Source: Macrobrachium rosenbergii
Taxonomy: Eukaryota > Arthropoda > Malacostraca > Decapoda > Palaemonidae
Direction of reading: 5' to 3'
Assembly: GCF_040412425.1 (NCBI RefSeq)
Contig: NC_089744.1
Span: 29,025,001 to 29,089,000 of the forward strand
DNA length: 64,000 bases
A program made the translations under genes and the position numbers. Below the pieces are notes generated by a model. It saw nothing but the letters and a program-made list of their open reading frames with translations, had not been told where the DNA came from and did no database searches. Position 1 is the first letter of the stretch. Each line of letters starts with the position of its first letter. Of this stretch, positions 60,591 to 64,000 are shown piece after piece.

Positions 60591-62019
60591 GGGGTTGGTT
60601 GGCGAATTAACTTCTAAATACTTATGATTCTGCAACGTCGTCTCTTTGCAGTTTGGGTATCGCTTATGGGAGTGTTAGTAGAAAAAAGAAGTTACTTCGA
60701 AGCTAGAAATATATATACATAAAAAATTACGAAAACTATGCTTTCTTGTAAAGCGTCTAGATGTAACTTTTCTTTTTGCAAACGTTCCAGGACGAGAACC
60801 CATTGAGATATTTCAGTAGATTTGTGTATCAGAACCTTAACTCATTACGTAACATGACCAGAAATTGTTTTATGTGATCGTTAAGATATACGCACCAAGG
60901 ACAATCTCGTTTCATTGAACGGCCCACAGCTTACTCATTGCGAAGCTTATCACTTGGTAACCCTTTTAGTTTAGCTATGTCTAATCGTTCTTCTGTCATC
61001 ATTTGATATAATGAGTGAAATAAGTAAAGAAAGTGCTTACTAACTGATACACTGCTGCCTACGAGAGATACACGGACGTAGAAGAGTTAGCGGAAATTCA
61101 CTAAATTTAATCTGTTGTCACTTAGAAAAAGTTTTGAGTAAGTTATTCTCGTCTTGAAATTTGTATTCAGAAGACCCTCGTCAACTGGTTTGGACATGAA
61201 TTTTTGCAGCTAAAGTAACAGCTCGTCTCCTGCCTGACCAAGCTCGTAAGATTGACAGTAATTGACAGCCTTTCGTTGAGGATTCATGTCTTTATTGAAC
61301 TTTCTGTGAATGGAAGGCTATTCCAAAGACCCTGTCTTCATCAAGCAGTACATTCACGAACTAGTTATACGTAACTGCGAAATTGACTTTCACTGTTGAA
61401 AGAATGCCATTTCATCGGAAGATGCCCCTTGTTAATTTTATCAGTAACTACCATTTCAGTATTTTCTGTGGTTGTTACCCTCTGTTTGGTTTTGTGTTTT
61501 AACAATAATGTTGGCAACCTGTGAATTTAGAAGAAGACATTGCTTGTGTATATTGTTGTGGTGACTGAATAGTGATGGATCTCGTTTCGTCATTTTTGTA
61601 TGCAGTATGGGGATGTGCAACAATACTTAATATATTTTGAAATATTTAATAAAGAAATACGGTTGAGCACACTGCATGGCCGAGCCATACAACTTTTTGC
61701 AGTTTATGGATCAGCCAATGAGACATCTCGTTATGTTTTCCCTAAAAGTTTGGACAAATGTTTAGATCTCGTTGGAAACTTCGTGCCATTTGATAAAACT
61801 TTGGCGCTGCTGGCTACATTTTGTGGCAACTGAATTAAAACTCGAATTGTAGTTACGTAAAATATATGATTGTTCCCAGAACTGAATTTTGAGTTTCCGG
61901 AATGCATTTTCTTCCGATTTCTAAACTGTTTGACCAATTAAGCGAATATACACTAAATATTTTAGCAAGTAAAAGGTATTCTCAGTGTATAAACGTGTGT
62001 GTGTATGTGTGTGTGTTTC

Positions 62020-62021
<2 letters not shown>
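60591..62021. other. unannotated sequence
   Basis: The 77-codon plus frame at 61600-61833 and the opposing minus frame look mildly protein-like but match no family I know. Confidence 0.35.

Positions 62022-62067
<46 letters not shown>
62022..62067. repeat. (GA)n microsatellite
   Basis: About 23 GA units. Confidence 0.96.
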
Positions 62068-62070
<3 letters not shown>

Positions 62071-62577
62071 GTCTTAGTCGGATGCATGATGTATGTTTAG
62101 GGGCGAATATTCGGTAAAACTTTGCCAGCCTCATTCAGTAGTCTTTAACTTATTAGATTACCCGATGATGTCAGCTTTCGCAGTCCCAACTATTTTGCAT
62201 TGAAAGGTGTCCATCACAATCGGAACATGGCCAATTCTTGTATATCGGGTTTGCGGTGATGTTGCCTGAGTTTTATTTGTGGTGATTATCGAAAGTTTTG
62301 TCGTAATCCATCTTAATATTACGCCTGTTTGTCCCAGACACAGGACACTTGGAGTGGAAGTTGTTTCCACTTTTGATGTAAACATCTGCTCTTTATATCT
62401 CAAGAGGGCAGTTGCGGCTGTTGCCTTATATTTGTGTGACATTAACTAGTTTTGTTAGCTCATATCGTTACGCTGACTCTGCCTGCAGCGGCTGTAACGA
62501 TTCCATTCATGACTAGATATCTTGCGTGAATTAGTGGGTGGTTTTACTGCCGTTTAAATATCACGCCCTCAGTTCAT

Positions 62578-62875
62578 AGTACCCGTAGAGGGGTAGTGCT
62601 GTCAGTGCACTTCACACGTGGTGCACTGTAGGCATTACTTAGGGTTCTTTGCAGCGTCCCTTCGGCCTCTAGCTGCATCCCTTTCATTCCTTTTACTGTA
62701 TCTCTGTTCATATTCTTTCTTCCGTCATACTTCCCACCCTCTTCTAACAATTGCATCTTAATGCAACAAGGTTTTCCTCCTTTTACGCCTCTTAAACCTC
62801 TTGCTCTCAATTTTCCTTTCAGCGCCGAATGGCCACATAGGTCCCAGCGCTTGGCCTTTGGCCTAAATTGCGTAT
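62578..62875 (+). repeat. ~300-bp interspersed repeat, copy 6
   Basis: A well-preserved 5' hairpin (cagtgcac, then gtgcactg after an 8- to 10-base loop). Internal blocks are ggttctttgcagcgtccctt and cattccttttactgtat. The end is cagcgccgaatggc, cccagcgct and ggcctttggcctaaatt. Confidence 0.85.
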
Positions 62876-63420
62876 TCTGTTTCTATTCTCAGTTCATAGT
62901 GCTATGTAGCTTCTTATGCATTCCTATGGTGCATATTTTATTGGTTTTACTTTTCAAGTGATTGATGTTGTCCTTTCTTTGTAGTGGAAGAAAGAGGACC
63001 AAGTTCACCAGTACTTCTTTAACGAAACCTCGTGTGCTTTTGAATGTTCCCTTTCCACTGTAAAGGAAAGAGTTTCTCTTGTCGTCTGCGGATTACTGAA
63101 AGTTTCACAAGGGAAATATCCAGGCGTCCCTTCCTCTATCCTCCGTAGAGACGGATGTAGGGAAAAGGTCAGAAGAAGGGGACAGCACAAAAAGAAGTAT
63201 TTTGACTGAGTACCGGCTGTTATAGATTGGAATTTATTATATCTTTTGTGATTTCGTAAACGCATGCATGAAATATACTGTAAAAAAGTATCGTTTTTCC
63301 ACAATTGCAGTGTCTTCTGTATTAAACTTTCAATATTTATTGTGTACTCTTACATAGGAATTTTTATTTTCCCCGCCTTCACTGGTAGTTCTCACTTCTT
63401 CACACTGACTTTTGTTTGAT
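62876..63420. other. unannotated sequence
   Basis: Nothing was recognised. Confidence 0.4.
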
Positions 63421-64000
63421 CCACAGCCCACAGGATATTGCTTGATTTAGTGCCCAAAGATTATTCAGTGCCCGCAGGATATTGCTTTAGGGCCCACAGA
63501 ATATAGTGTGATCAGTGTCCAGAGGATATTGCTATAGTGCCCACAGAATAGGTTATAGTGTGATTCAGAGCCCACAGGATATATGATTTAGCCCTCACGG
63601 AATATTGTTTGATTTAGTGCCCGCAGAATATAGTGTGATTCAGCGTCCACAGGATATTGTTTGATTTAATACCTACATACTACTGTTTGATTTAGTGCTC
63701 ATAGAATATTATGTAATTCAGTGCCCGCTGTATATGTGATTTATATGTCCAAAGGATGTATGACGTTGTGCACACAGAATATTAATTTAGTGCCCACAGA
63801 ATAGTTTGATGTAGTGTCCACAGGATATATAACTTATTGCATACAGAATATTATTTGTTTTATTGCCCACAGAATGTTCTGTGATTCAATTCCCGCAGAG
63901 TACTGTATGATCCAGTGCCCACAGAATACTGTATGATTCAGTGCCCACAGAATACTGTATGATTTGGTGTCCATGGAATACTGTTTGATTCCAGTGCCCA
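63421..64000 (+). repeat. ~26-bp minisatellite running off the window
   Basis: About 20 degenerate units of gtgcccacagaatactgtat plus gattca. Early units read gtgcccacaggatattg and the last ones gtgcccacagaatactg. The last units are the most uniform, so recent amplification lies towards or beyond the right edge. Confidence 0.9.

Noticed and set aside
61600..61833. 77-codon plus frame as host exon
   Set aside because: Mildly protein-like, but no family recognised and the opposite strand is also open.

Overview
This window looks like intergenic or intronic DNA from an arthropod, most likely a decapod crustacean (shrimp, crab or crayfish). The reasons are the very high density of long (AT)n, (GA/CT)n and (CA/GT)n tracts and a set of interspersed repeats of the kind I associate with decapod genomes. 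That assignment is recognition from memory, not a search. I found no convincing host gene, rRNA, tRNA or CRISPR. Most long open frames are microsatellite or minisatellite artefacts. The protein-like sequence that does stand out is retroelement debris.

Layout. 0-6 kb: a 5'-truncated tRNA-derived SINE copy with a 12-bp target duplication, then a Penelope-like element (RT plus GIY-YIG endonuclease) arranged as a head-to-head inverted pair between (AT)n tracts. 6-20 kb: unique-looking DNA with microsatellites, an RTE-like C-terminal fragment near 8.1 kb, an inverted pair of LINE 3' ends at 14.6-15.6 kb, and two copies of a ~300-bp interspersed repeat at 17 and 18 kb. 20.3-25.7 kb: a ~40-bp pyrimidine-rich minisatellite split by a 5'-truncated CR1-like retrotransposon. 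25.7-42 kb: a 185-bp-arm inverted repeat at 26.4-27.2 kb, several short minisatellites, a hairpin repeat at 32.3 kb, a TIR element at 36.7-37.9 kb holding a LINE endonuclease fragment, and TIR elements at 31.0 and 38.8 kb, the latter carrying an expanded 41-bp array.

42-49.5 kb is the most layered part. A purine-rich minisatellite was entered by a near full-length CR1-like retrotransposon on the minus strand. That copy was entered by a tRNA-derived SINE (14-bp target duplication), and the SINE was entered by a 1.94-kb foldback DNA element with ~480-bp arms and a TA duplication. 49.5-64 kb: microsatellites, two copies of a LINE family ending in (TAA)n, two more copies of the ~300-bp repeat, and 61-bp, 31-bp and ~26-bp tandem arrays, the last running off the window end.

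All retroelement coding regions are broken by frameshifts, stops or deletions. The pieces are best read as independent insertions whose nesting gives a relative order of events, not as a working gene system.
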